Assembly (NCBI RefSeq): GCF_002443255.2
Contig: NW_019211454.1
Span: forward strand, 60,784,894 to 60,848,893
DNA length: 64,000 nt
Source: Varroa destructor
Lineage: Eukaryota; Arthropoda; Arachnida; Mesostigmata; Varroidae
Direction: 5' to 3'
Positions within the stretch are counted from its first letter, which is position 1. Each line of letters starts with the position of its first letter. Below are positions 34,218 through 48,000 of the stretch, in pieces. The notes below the pieces were generated by a model. It saw nothing but the letters and a program-made list of their open reading frames with translations. It ran no database searches and had not been told where the DNA came from. A program made the position numbers and the translations under genes.

Positions 34218-34222
<5 letters not shown>

Positions 34223-34272
<50 letters not shown>
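34223..34272. repeat. (AT)25 microsatellite
   Basis: The longest uninterrupted dinucleotide run in the window. Confidence 0.95.
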
Positions 34273-34276
<4 letters not shown>

Positions 34277-35776
34277 TTAACTTATGGGTATTACGTACGT
34301 GATATTTGGTAAATCGCCAACTTATCGATATCGAACACGGACCTAACTTCCTCGCAGCAGCCTTCACAAAAACTTTTTAAAAATAACTCGGTCTTACAGT
34401 CAAAAAATAGAGAGGATAACTTTTTAGAACGGTACTATCTGTTAAAAGAGGGCGGGAGGGTAATCCGCAATGGCGACTCCACAATAGCCGTGTATGCGAC
34501 GTACGCCCACGATCTCACTGACTTTTTTTTTCTACTGTAAGTGGTTATAGTATAACATAGAATAGAATTCAACCCTTTAGCCGTTTCTGGCTGATCCCCT
34601 ATAATACCGCCTATATTATCCAACTTACTATAGACAACTCAGCAATAATAGGCGCGCAATAAAGCAAACGTTTTACGTAGAATTGGCCTTGAAAGTGCAA
34701 GAGGAAATGATCGTATTTTTAGAAAAGGCATTAATAAATGCATCACAATAGAATTGGACAGCACTACCCTATACAGGCGTACGACAGCTGCAACGATAGT
34801 TAGAGCAATAATCACGGCAAGAACCGTCGCCATTGTTTAAACATGCGCGTGGACTCATCATCGGGTGTGTAGCTTACGCGATGCGGTAGAACTAAATAAA
34901 GGAACAATACTATCGCCGCCATTTTCCTGCCAGAAAAAAACACCCTTATATTTGACCACGTCAGAATAAAACACCTGGATTACCTTGAATACAACCAGCA
35001 CAGTTTCGATTAGAAGTTCATATTCAGTAACGTACTTGCGACCTCGTAGCCCTCTGCAACGACACACACGAGCCCTGGCAGATCTCTACACAGTTGTACA
35101 CCGAATATAAGCGATTTTTTGCGGGCGTCGTTAACTTTCAGCGACTCAAGGCGGATCCTATTTTTCTATTGCAACAGCTGTTTATCGTATGACGATCTTC
35201 GTCGTTCATTCTTCTTGATCGCTAATGAAGCTTACGAAACAACGTATGCGTAACCCGATAAGCAAGGTGACCCTACGTAGAATGGAAGATACTGATACAA
35301 GGTAGACAATTGCTAAGTAATAATAGGAAACAATTAAAACACCTTAAGCAAAATAAGCCGTTTCGCAGTTTTCGAGGAGGCCTCAGTTTCCAGAATGACG
35401 AAATTGCTATAATAATTAGATTTTTGTTATTTGCCTTTTGAATTTATCTATCCAAGACGCCTAATAAACGGGCCTGCTAGATTTCTTAGCACTTCCTGTC
35501 TAAGGCAGAACTAAATTGTTAGAATTATGAATTATTTGAAATAATGAAAAAAATAATCGTACGAAAAGAATAACACGTAGTTGTTTTATTTTAACTATAG
35601 CCGACCGTTTCGATCGACTCGAGATCCTCGGTCGAGATACATCAATCGCCTGCGACGATGTACCAACTGAGTCTGACGCTTTGCAGTGTCTAAGACACAC
35701 AAACTCCTACATGAAATGAATTGTCAACAGATACTCTAAGACATCGTTCTATTATTATTTTAATTGTCTATTATTA

Positions 35777-35781
<5 letters not shown>

Positions 35782-35819
<38 letters not shown>
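35782..35819. repeat. (TA)19 microsatellite
   Basis: Uninterrupted TA run ending 16 bases before the perfect hairpin at 35836. Confidence 0.95.
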
Positions 35820-35822
<3 letters not shown>

Positions 35823-35835
35823 GCATGGATTGACA

Positions 35836-35886
35836 ATTTAACGCTTCAATGAGGTATATATAATCCATTTCATTGAAGCGTTAAAT
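35836..35886. repeat. 17-base perfect inverted repeat (hairpin)
   Basis: The arms ATTTAACGCTTCAATGA (35836-35852) and its exact reverse complement (35870-35886) flank a 17-base loop. Unlike the AT palindromes elsewhere, the arms are of mixed composition, so chance is unlikely. With a bulge, TGG at 35826 can also pair with CCA at 35887. It could be a small structured RNA or a foldback element. Confidence 0.85.
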
Positions 35887-38099
35887 CCAGTTGGCAAGAA
35901 GTTGGTCCACCACATCTCCAGTGGACTGTCAAATGTTTGTTGAATGAATGCAGTAAGATACCAGCAAGACAAGACGCTCAGATTCTTTCTTTCATCAAGC
36001 CGTTTCTCTGCCAAGAAAGATCTAGCTGACGTTACTATTAGTATCGCAGTACTTTCCAATTAAGACCCGTTTGGCAACGCTGCCAGAAATGTCAATCGAT
36101 TTGATCCTGGAGAGATACGGCTAAATATCGAACTCGACCGACAAATAAAACGCCGCCTCTGTAATGATCGATTAAATCGCCTATACATCCATATTGTTAC
36201 AAAGGGATGACAACTACAGTTTAACTTACCTTTGCTATAAACAACGGGAACTTAAAACCGAAGCGTAAATTGTGACACTGATCTAATTGAGGACTGAAGC
36301 TGTTCAAAATATTCTACTCACTCGAACAAAGATGTAAGCCAACTTTAAACAATCATTGGGTTTATCATTTAGTCGAGTAGATCTTCCTTTGCGTCAGCTA
36401 GAACAACCGATAAAGCGATTGCAGAGAACGAATAGCATTGCTAGCTAGCTAAACTTCGCGTAAACCTGCACATAAAACTTAAATTACTATTTTGACTAGC
36501 TTCAAACAAGTTTCCGGCTGCCTCAACTTCCTGTTATGAAACTGATGTACGGTAGTCGTTTAATACGTCCGACTCATTCACTTACAATTCAAGAAGAATA
36601 GTACAACAATTATCGGCTGGATCTCACATGTGCAATTGGAAATTATATAGGTCTGTAGATCCAGGCAACAATGGCCTTATTCTAGTGCTTTAAGTAAGTA
36701 AACGCTAATATCTGAATCCGGCACACGCGGTAAAAAACAAATAGTCCTTCAAGCTGAGCTCATATCGTGGCATTATATGCATTTTTGGTAAAAAAAAAAT
36801 AAATAGAACTTTTGCAAAAGACTATATTCAAGCGGGCGCTCGCTTTTGTTATTTATTATCTTTTGGCAAGCCCTCTATGTTGTGAATTTATATCGCGAGT
36901 TTAGAAATCGTGCGCAAATATCTCATTATTAGTAAACGAAGCATGACAACCGCAAGTAATTATCGGTGCCATAGGGGTAGATAACAGGAAGTCTAACGTA
37001 ATAAGCAGTTATGGCATATTAAATATCGTATACACTCAAATATAACAATTTCTGCAGTAGCTCTCGTCGAACGGTAGCACCTATACCGTACGAAGTCGAA
37101 CTTGAAGTATTTTAGGAGGACTAATGTTTTCCCATTGCCACGACAGGGTCATTCGCCTCCTGCTGTGCAGTAACTCGAAAGGTACTTACACTGGCCGGCG
37201 GGTCCAGAAAACGGCCCGTGATGGCATCAATCATTATGGCACATCAAGCAGTTCCAGCAAGGGTCTAATGCAATGACGACTCCCACATCGCAACGACATT
37301 CAGTATGGACTACCGAGCGACGGATTAGATGCGCGCCAACAACAGAAGATTCCTTGTCTTGTCTTACGTGGTGTCTCGACTTTTTGACTCCTCCTTTATA
37401 ACCCCTTTAATCGAACGTGATCTTCAGAGAATAACAATATGTCCTTTTTCAGCGCTCAGAGACACGCGGTAATCATCAACAGTGCTATAAAAATAAAAAA
37501 AGAAAAAAAACCGAAAAGAAACCGGAAAGTAATAATAATGGCGGTTAAAGTAGGTCGCGCGAAGAGAGGTACACCCTTAAAAATCGGCCCGTTGGGCTAT
37601 TTGATCTTCAGTCAACTGCGGTGTATGATAAACGGTAGATGGCGATGCCCGTTTAGAAACTCCGACATCATTTACTCATCGTCAATGGCTTCGGTCCCAT
37701 ATAAATACCTTTCTTTTTTTTATTAGCAATCGACAGCCTGATAAGCTGTCCTATTTAACGTTTGCCGAATTCTGCATGTGAAAAAAATACAGCTTCAATT
37801 TGCAGTAATGAACGAATAGCTACGAGGCAAATGGGAGAGCCTTGCAGGCTCAATAATGTATCATCATCAGTTGACATCCAAAGTGGAACTGTCTTCTGGC
37901 AGACGTGCAGAAACACACACGGATTATTGTGATTATCGTATGTTTGTCGCTATTAGCGGGTCCCTGTAGAGGGCTCGCAACTCTGGTTAGTACTGTCATT
38001 TCTTTTCCAGTATAGTACCCTTGGATTTAGTAAACCAATGAAAGAAAATAAGTGGTAAAAATCGGCCTATTGTCCTAGTAAGGCCTCACTCTGCTAGAC

Positions 38100-38660
38100 A
38101 CAGCGCATAAAAATATAAGACAGTGGCGGTTTGTGCTACTGCTGGCGCAGCAGAACCTGCTGTTGACGCGCGGGGGCATCGTATTCATGACTGTCTCGCC
38201 GATTCCCTTTCCGAGTCGAATGGAACCCACAGGTGCGCGGCTATCAACATCCCGGACAAGAAGCCACTTCGTACCTGTTCTTGCCCAGATGAGCACATCT
38301 ATTATTTCTTAGGTAAGGGGCGCGGTGGCGGGAAAATGACTTGCGGCATTTTCCTCTGACCTCATACGCGATACTGATCAGAAATACAGTGACGTAGCGA
38401 AGCCATCGAAAAATCTGTGCTGTCGGATGATCATCAGGAATCAACAAGAACAGCGCCGGCAATCAGAGTCGTCCGCCGCAGTCGTCCTTGTTACCAATTT
38501 GTGGCGTCTCACCGCTTTACAATATACGATTCTTTGCGCGTCTGTGCGCCGGTCTGAACGCTCAACCGTTTGCTCGAGCGTCTTAGCTGTCAGCGTCAGT
38601 CCGGCCGGCCGGCCGGCCGGCGTGTGGCAGTTTAATAGGCATCACTAGCTGCTATCGGAG
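38100..38660. other. GC-richer patch with (CCGG)5
   Basis: A moderately GC-rich segment ending in five CCGG units (38601-38620). Overlapping open frames on both strands (38123-38359 and 38427-38648 plus; 38075-38296 and 38244-38462 minus) resemble no protein I know. Confidence 0.35.
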
Positions 38661-41558
38661 TGCAGATTGGGGCTTCTAAGTCGTGTCAAGTTCTTGCCTG
38701 CTGATCGCACTCGCTTACTGCTAATGGCCACTTTGTGTCGCCGCACACGACGTAGGTAATTAGGCATACGTACACATTTAATGGGTAGGTATATGAAGGG
38801 AGCCTACGCGGACTGATAACAGATATACATGCGTGATGAAGAAAAGGGACGAAGAAAACGTAATTGAATTTGTGTATGGGCCGTCTGATATTTCCGTAAC
38901 AATAGTAGTGGCTTATTCAGAAACTTGACGAACTTAAACACGCGACTTTATGTTTGATGAATATAAGTGCACACCTAAACTATAAACACTAAACGAAAAC
39001 GTTCTACGTACACAATAAAATAACCATTATCAAATATTCGTTTTTGGAACCGCCAAAAATTGGCTGAGTAAATAACTACTGGGGTTATAAATGCGACTTG
39101 GCAGAAATTGCGATAGTAAACTATACTCTAGACGATATGTATATATTCTAATTTCTTACACGCTTATGAAACACGTGATTTTCCGTCAGATATGATATCT
39201 AATTATAGTTTAAAGGCAGATATTTCGAACTTTCGAATTCAAAGATAAGAGTACCCAACACAAAGGTAAACACAACAAAATCTTTTAGGCTTGTTATATC
39301 AGCACCAATATAACGAGAATATTTGACAGTAATAAGAGTTGGTCCGTGTCATACCTATTAAGGATTATGCTATGTCCTGCAAATAAAAAACAAGTAGTTC
39401 AAGCTATGACTCGAGTCGTCGCTGCAAGTCAGATGATTGTACCAAGAAATGTTTTATTACCATGTTAGTTATACCATGTCAGTTATTAACATGAATAACA
39501 TCAAATGACGCACGATATGAGATGTTTGTGTTCGACCATAAATTGAACTATAGCTTCTCCCATTTTGAAACGTGATTGTAAAACATTTTGTGTCTCTGTA
39601 GTCGTGTGCACAATGCTGTTCTAAAGGATCTTAGGCTAGAGCGGGCCACAATAGATGCCTTTCGCTTTTCGAACTATAAGGCCATCCCCGTAATAGTGTG
39701 GTGGTAACGTGTGTGCCTTCTAAACTCAGCGACAAATCAAACAGTCCAGACTTCAAACTGGGTGTAAGCACACAGTTTCGTGTCACAAGCCAGTTTTCTA
39801 AGACAATGTTTAATGGCAATACCGGATACATACACACATTTGCAGCTGTAAGGTCTAGTTAGCTGTTATTTGTCAGATCAGAGATGAGCGTATCTGATGC
39901 ACTGTACCATAAATCAAACAGGAGGACCTAGGCTAATGATGTCAGCGACACTCCCCATCGTTCGCTTCTTATTTAGTCTCTTGCGGCACTCCATCGGTCC
40001 CAGCAGCAGCAGTCAATGTTTATGAGATAATGAATAGCAAAACACAAGCCAAACTCAAAATCCAGAGTAAAATGACAGGTCGAAACAGGAACAGTGCAAG
40101 TTTTCCTGTGCAGGATTACCTGGCAGTGTCGGAACGCCAAGGGGAATACTACATCTACAAGTACGGTCATCATCTCTTAGCATGATCCTGATCAGTGTAG
40201 CTGTGACTGCAATATAATAGAGATTAGACACACGGGGAAGCATCGGGAAACGACGATTGTGTCCGGTGGCATTTTTTCATACACAGTTACTATGATCCAG
40301 TCTTTTCTTAGAAGCTTGTGTCTATTTGTTCTCATCTCATATTGGCGATCAGTTTCTGTGTCACGCCTCTGGAATTTCTCGATGGAGAAGTGCGTTACAC
40401 TATAGTTGAAGACCAGGAACTTTTTGAGGAGACGTGATCAGGTCGTCGAAGCGTCTTCTTTTTTGGTGCTGGGCACGTAGTTCCAGTAATATTGGAAGTG
40501 GCTATCTGTGCTAGTAAACTGGGAAGCCTCAAGCTAATTCGGACTAGATATTTATAGGGATTTTTAACCTCATGTATTTTGATACTATTTGCATGTAGAG
40601 TTTCAAAGCGGTAGTTGCAGACGGTAAATTAAGTAACGTGAAAGCTTACTATTTTCGCTGCGCTTCAGCTGCGGATACGTATAAGTTCCTGAACCCATTT
40701 CTAGACTTTCGCAAGGCGCATTTTCACTATCGTATACTACCATGCTATCGTAATACAACACATCTGAATTGTTTGTAAATGCAGGCAAAGCTTTTCTAAA
40801 TGGCTTCATTAGTGGCAATTGGAAACAGTCGCACGTATTTCTACATTGAATGATACCTAGCGATCCTAAACGCGGAGAAAATACATGTCGCTGTTATGAT
40901 TTTATGGCATTTATGTCCGCGTTCATATTTGCACGTGAATCGTTCTTACTTTGCCCTTTATCTATCTATTGGCGAGGGCAGCTAGTGGTCTTGCGCTCCT
41001 AAAAATGTAAGATTAGTACTCTCGTATTCATTTCTAATTAAGCAATTGTTCATTATCGACACTTTGATACATGTATATCACAAAGGTATACCGAGCGTAT
41101 ATTAAAATCGCTGAAAGTGGTCGATACTTTAACCTTAGTTATATCAACTAGTAGCTCAGCACGTTGAGAGCCGAAATCGTAATTTCTATGTAAAAGAACG
41201 TTTACTGCTGCCATAAGTAGTTGGAAGGGCAACACTGCCAAAGCCATGACCTTTAGGTTTTGCTTTAAGTCATTTATAAGCCAATACTAATATTGGCGTC
41301 AGGCCGCCACATGTGCGGCACACATGCGGGGTAACGGGACTCGGATAGAGGTGGAAATAGATCTGTCAGTACAGATAGGCGTCCTTAACGCAGCTTTCAT
41401 CAACAGACGAATCGGTCTTGTGACGGCTAAGATTGCAATGCCTGAGACGTCTATGTTTGTTAACAGAAAATGGTGCGCAATAAGGCATTATTGACTCGTA
41501 AGGTCAGCTTGTAATTACAGTGTCTATTGAAGCAAAACCGTATTGATTTTTTCAAAGC

Positions 41559-42020
41559 TTGCTTTCAGAGAAAATGCCAATCGTCACGGGTGACACCTAT
41601 TGCAGTACATTATTTTCTATAGCATACTTAAATATAGCACTAGGCGCGTGGGCCCGTTTGCGTGAGTTGTCAACAAAAGATGAGTTTTTACGTTTTTTGA
41701 AATCGTCGATCTATCGATTTATGGTAGCTTATGACATTGACAAATACCATTTCGCCTGCTCAATGGTAGCTCTGACAAAAGGAACGATATTGATAAAGGC
41801 AAATAACACAACAAAAACCAAAATAGTATCTGCTGGCGTCGTCTTCGACCAACATCTACAGCAAATAATCGAACGGTACCAGTATGGAATCGGTCAGGCA
41901 TTGCATACTATGCATTGCACCAACAAGCTAAAACGTTTGTATCTGTGTGACGCAGACGATGCCTTGCCAGGCTCAGATTCGCTAATATTGTTTTCTAATG
42001 ACTTGGCCTGGAAATCATAA
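41559..42020 (+). CDS. unassigned 153-codon open frame
   Basis: The longest AT-rich open frame outside Poxn. It starts just inside a pyrimidine-plus-AG context (gcttgctttcag at 41569), so it could be a terminal exon. The product is a mixed-composition polypeptide, with no signal peptide, membrane segment or motif that I recognise. By rough count, one open frame of this length per 64 kb is about what chance allows at this base composition, so it may not be a gene. Confidence 0.2.
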   Translation: MLSEKMPIVTGDTYCSTLFSIAYLNIALGAWARLRELSTKDEFLRFLKSSIYRFMVAYDIDKYHFACSMVALTKGTILIKANNTTKTKIVSAGVVFDQHLQQIIERYQYGIGQALHTMHCTNKLKRLYLCDADDALPGSDSLILFSNDLAWKS

Positions 42021-45000
42021 TACCTCTGCCTCATCATTCATCGCGATAGCTATTAACAATCTGGTGTGTGAAAAATTATCCAAGCACTAACTACTTTGGT
42101 TTCTAGTAAAATCACTTGTGAGGTACTTTAGCACCAACTACGTTAGCCTCATTTACTGCCGTCTTAGTTTGTTTGTTCCGCAACAGCGGCAACAAATTTC
42201 TATGGGAAAATGAGTAAACGAAAACGAAGCGAGACGACAATTGCCGAGCAAGATTCAGGTAAACGGGATTAGTTGTCTCCCAATTGTGAACCGCAGTGCG
42301 GTGCACTGCGCCAGAGCTGTTCCCTTCAGGACAAAAGAATCGCGCGCTGGATGTGCTTTAATTGAAGCAGTGGAACGGACGAGACCAGTAAGATAGATGG
42401 GGTCTATCGGCGTCAAATTGTAAAGATCAATTTACTCACGATGGCGTCGATACACCATCGCGGTACAAACTGGTTCAGCGGGATTGAGAAAAGTACCTTC
42501 GAAAAGCAAAGCTAGATGCAGCAGGCGAACAAAATTTAGCAGATGAAAAAGAAGGAAAAATATAGCAAAATAGAAAGAGGAAGCAGGAGCGAAACCGCTA
42601 AATATGGGCCAGAGCCTCAAAAATGGCTAGACAAATGAAATGACCTGAATTGAACGGTAAAGAGAAATGCTGATGGCGCCCTATCTTCACGAAGGAAGCG
42701 AGAAAGCGAAGATTTACGAGATGGTGGCGAGTAGATACAGAGTGAGAACGTTCGCTGTCGCCTGTCGCTACTATAAACGGACATGACAAAAAAAGGAAAG
42801 AAAAAAAAAAACATACCTAACATCAGTGTCGAGCCTCTTGTGGCCAACCATTATCTTTCTGCGACAAATGTAGGAGTCACCGTTATAATCGTATTTCTGC
42901 CCTTGTTACAGAAGCTTCCGCTGAGGTAACTGTTACAATTGGCTGTCGCTGACCGTGGTTATAATACTACGCTGGCGGCTCACTGCGTCAACTAACAGAC
43001 TGGAGTTACCATTGGTTTGTTGATAGTTGATATGATATAACTGGCGAGGAGGCTGATCACCTGAGGGCTGAATACCAACGTGCACGTCTGCTCGTGCACA
43101 CGGGCTTGCACGTATGTAGCTGTCACCAGGAGAATGACGATCGCAGCCGACGCTTCAGTGGCACAACAACGGTACACCACGCAGCGGTGACTTTCGCTGC
43201 TGGCGAAAGAACCGTTTGCAGTACCGTTTTTGCTCCACTCTGGTTCTTTCCTGTTGTCGATTCGTGCGTATGTATCTAATGTCTGATAGATGTCTATGTC
43301 ATTCAGCCAAACAAGGTCCGCAGGGAGGTGAGTGATAAACACCAGATTACCTACCTTCTTCTACAGTTGAGAATTATTCATGTATAATCCTGTAACTTGT
43401 TGTTGCAGTTATTGTGCTTGCTACAGATGTTGACGACACCTGCAGGGGCATATGTTGCTTGTTGTCAGCTGCTGATCTTGTCGTTGTAGCACCTGACATA
43501 TAGTTCTATATAAAGACGAGCCCTTGTATAGCAGGCTTCGACTACCAAATGGTCTACTGTTTGCCAACGCCGAAATAGCCATAGTAAACGCGGCAATAGC
43601 CCTGCAATGATTAAAAGGGTTCAGGGGTTGATTTGAGTCGCATGATCGCAGGGGTACAAACTCTTGCTATTTTTTTTTGAAGCAAGTGAGGACATTGGAA
43701 GCTTCGAATGAATGAAACTACATGTGATGAAGTCGCAGCTACGACGACTCAAAAAGCGAGCGTTAGCTTTGTGGTGTCCTGTTTGTGTACTATTGCATTT
43801 TCTTTTATCTGAAATTGGGCCGTTAATGGCGTCTGATGTCGTAGCACATATGAATGATGACCATGAGGTGAGCTTGCTGCTGATGATGGCCCGGTTCGCC
43901 ATAGCCGCGTTTAGAGGGGTTGTCGCTTTGTGTTGTGGGACATGCACAAGAGAGGATAGCAGACGCCTGAAAAATGATGAGAAATAAAGGGTAGCAGCGG
44001 CAGCGTAATCTGTTGCATAATCGTAATAATCAAGTAGAATAGCTCTCATTTTATGGACGAAAAATAAAACTAGAACGCTGCCAAACTAGAATAAGATTCG
44101 ACTACAGGACCGAGCTGGACGGAAAAGTAGATATCGTGTTGATTTACTTCTTATTCTTCTATTCTACTGCACAATGTCCCCGTTACGGCATCGACCATGT
44201 TACCGTAGTAACGAGTGCTAACACTGTGATATACCACTTCTATTCATTTCGCTGTTTGACTACATATAGATGTACATAGTGTATTTTGAAAGTTAGATGT
44301 GTATTTAGTATATGCGGTCTTATATTCCAGCTTTTGTATAGAAATATTAAGTTAAATGGGTTTTTTCCGGTTAATGGAGATTCCCTTGTACACGCCGTTT
44401 CATAGGCACCAAGTTAATCAGATGCTCACTGTAGTGATCCCGCACGAGCTGCCCTATCCACTGCTCATATTAGTTAATCAAGCGCAGATTAGACATTATC
44501 GCCAGCGTAATATTTGTATTTGGTCTTCAAAGGTCGGCTGCCCTTCAGTTACATGCAACGATAACAACAAACTGATCAGTGCGTTGGCCAATTTTGTGTA
44601 GCAGAGCCTCGTACATGGCAAGTGATGCTACAGGCGTGCAACTGTTAGCTCGAATCATTCTCTTCTAGCCGTCTTTAAGCGGTATACACCAGTTTCTGCC
44701 TTCCTAGTTCCTGCTTATGTTGTACCTAGGGATCTTTTCATAAAGTAGACGGAGTTAGATGCATCAGCTTGCTACCAGAGATAAGGCTTCGCGTGAACGT
44801 TGAGAATTGTGACGTCTGCCACAGATAGATGGAGAATCTGCTCGTTTAAAGCAAAAGCCAACTGAAGCATTTGCCAGCACGGTACGCTGGATCATTCTGT
44901 TCAGGTGGCGCCGAAAAAAAATTAAGACAATCTGTCAATAAAGGAGGAAAAGAGTTGCAGGAGTTACGCTAAAAGTGGAAAAGAGAAAAATCGCATACAA

Positions 45001-48000
45001 ATCAAATGATAAATAGTGCAACATCTAGAAGTTATCTTGGATATGGGTCTGACAGGAACATGTCCAATACGCTACAGGGAGAGCGCTCCGTAGTACGCTT
45101 AACCTAGCATACGCTATACTTAGAATGAGAGGCCATTCGAAAGGCGTCGTAGATCGTACCCCTATATCTGCAGAAAAGTGTAGTAGAAGAACGACCTTTT
45201 TCAAGACTATTACGAATAACAAAAGATAACTTGAAAAAGCAAGAAGAACGAGACTTCATGAGGGACAGCGGGGAAGTACAAACTGGAGACAATCAGGAAA
45301 GAGAAAGCCGGGAATCTGAAGTGACATTTCAAAACGTGTTCAGGTATCAGACGGTCTTAGGAGAAGGGGTCGAGTGAGTATTATCATATTAAAATATATT
45401 TATGTATAAAAAAACGATAAAAAACTATTAGACTAGAGGCCGCATTAGCGCCTCGGCCGTCGTAGCTGAATTTAACCTTTCTGCCAGCATAGCTAGAATC
45501 AGTGAGAGCTTGCAACTGGATGGTCCATGAAAGACAATTCTCTTTAACTTGAATTTTGTTAGTTTTTTCTCACTTGGCAAATAACTTCTAACATGGGGAG
45601 CTCTAACATGGGAATGATAGATACGCATAGCCACGCAAGATTAGGAACTCCGTCACCCCGCACATGTCTCTTCGTAAGTTATTCAACTTCTTTATCCTTT
45701 AAGGTTTATGCAATATATATGGAGGACGTATGCATTATATATTTTCTAGAAGATCATGATGGTCACAGAGTCTTTGCAGAGGCAATGACTACGTGTCCAG
45801 CACCTTTCTATGGAACTATTAACACTTAGCTGATCTATAATAATATGGTGTAACTGTAATCCATTCCATTCCTACAAAAAAGAACTAATTCTCAATAGTC
45901 TGTTTTTAATACTCCCTCCCATCGGATAGTGAACGAAATTTTTTGGGGGTGCACTCGATGGAGCAGGAACGATACAAATCAATATCATGTAATAAGCATT
46001 TTCACTTGATTAACTTTCAGATATGCTAGCTCGCTTCTTTTTTATGACCCGCATATCCTTGTAGGAGATATAGCACACGGAATCTGTAATAAAATTTCCG
46101 AAAACTTCAAAATAGTAAGACGCAGTCACTTGAAAGTAATCTGTGACTGTGTCAGTGGCAAGCAAGCCGCATATAGTCAATATTTACATGCTTTCGCTTG
46201 CAAAAGTATATGAGGAAAATGACAAACATTATGTTTGTTGCCGGTTTGGCCATCTTGATTTTTTGGTATTTAACAAAAAAGTCACAGCGCAATTATGTTT
46301 AACACATATGAATCTGCCAGATCTTTGCATGACGTTGCAGATTGATGTTATAACTATGAAAAACAATGTAATTTCTATGACGAAATTGTTGACTTGGATT
46401 GTTCTACCAAACGACGATGGACGCCTAAACTCATTAAAATATACGTACCCTCAATAACTAACACGCATAAAATGACCATACTAAATAAAGCATAGACAAC
46501 TACATTGAAAAAGCTCATTACAATGGGAAAACGTAACTTGCTCAAGTATTTCTTGTAACACGATGTAAAGGAGTCACAGAGAAGCGTCTGTCTACTCAGC
46601 TTAGAAGTTATTTAAACCACAACTTTTCTTCATTGGCTGTATTTGCAAATGCCCAACATTTTTACCGATATAATAGCTTCTTGAATGGAAAGAACTTGGT
46701 GCCCCTTGTCGGTTTTGGCTTGGTATGTTTTAGGGTGAACTCTTTTTGGATCTTTGACAATTTGTTGTTTGCTCATGCTAGGTTCGTTTGAAATATATTT
46801 CACATTTTTTCCACTCATCCAAGCCGAGAAGGAGTCATCGAGAATAGCGGACATATTAGCTGCGGTAAGCTTTGAGCCGTTTGTTCGAAGGGCAGGTACG
46901 ATCTGCGGCTATTGCCCAATGAGACGTCTTGTGATGGAGCAAAAAGAAAGTATCGTCGTGCCAGTCTTTGCGGCGTCGCTTGCCGTCTGTACGTAGTTAG
47001 CCGAACTCGTGTACTCATAAGAACTAACGGTATCAACTTCGTCAATGAACTAGACTGTTACACTTAAGGATCTGCTGGCTTAAGTCGTAAGAATGCCGTA
47101 ATAAGCAAATATATGGGATACATACAAATACTATATTTGTCACTTGAACAAACATGAAATTTACTTCATGTCTAGTTTCCTATTTCTCAGTCCAATGACG
47201 AAATGCATTATTATACAATACGTTCTCATCTTCCTTGGTCTTTGTTGGATAAATTAGATAGGAAGAACTGAAGAGGCTACGTACTAAGTGTGGTGTCTGA
47301 CACACGTCGCCTTGGTTGGTATCAAACGTAGGTTTGCGTTTCGGAAGTGAAGATTCGATCTCATTGACACTAAAAGTTTTAGCTAGTTTCAGTGGATACA
47401 AAGCCAAATTAAGGTTGTTGAGGGCAACTAACTCGAAACGTGCTACATCGACGGAGTTGATAGCGCAGTCATTTCGAAACATGAGAAATAACTGGGTCTG
47501 TTAACTTGATTAATTCCGCAAAAATTCCGAAAAAGAAGATCTCGCCTTTCTACGTCAATACGTAGGAAACCTGCCCCTTTTTTTAGTAGAGATAGGCACA
47601 AAATTTCGGTACTGATGAATGTTACATCGATCTTTCCAAGGGTATTTCTGGTATACGATAAGTAAAGCGAGGATCATCTCCTCGACTCTTTCGTTTTATA
47701 CATGTGTGTATCTCCGTCTACTCATTTATCTATAATCAATCTTTTTTCAAACTTAACAAAATACGATTCTTGTACCTTGCGCTCTACTGTTTTTTGCTTT
47801 TTTTTTTTCTTCTATATTTTGTAATCAACATTTATTTCTGGGTATCGTTATACGACGCCATTCGATATATACGTACGTTCCTCTACTTTCGCTGATAGCC
47901 TATGGAATAGGAAGCAACGGAAATGGCGCCTTACCTACTGTATGGCTTTTATTTTTCCGCGTGGAAAAACGCAACCGCAAAGATAGATATAGGCTAAATC

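Larger units (their letters stand above)
28215..38100. other. gene-poor stretch downstream of Poxn
   Basis: AT-rich with no recognised coding exon. The longest open frame is 30152-30532 minus (126 codons), without recognised motifs. It holds microsatellites (28942-28964, 34223-34272, 35782-35819), a G12 run (32054-32065), two perfect inverted repeats and a transposon-end-like sequence at 31323, listed separately. Confidence 0.5.

Noticed and set aside
43621..44049. 142-codon minus-strand frame opposite a 91-codon plus-strand frame
   Set aside because: Both strands are open over the same bases with no domain or splice support for either.
47180..47482. 100-codon minus-strand frame with a KLAKTF-like stretch reminiscent of Polinton/Maverick type-B DNA polymerase
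   Set aside because: Spacing and the key acidic exonuclease residues do not match, the frame is short, and no other Polinton gene or terminal repeat is visible nearby.
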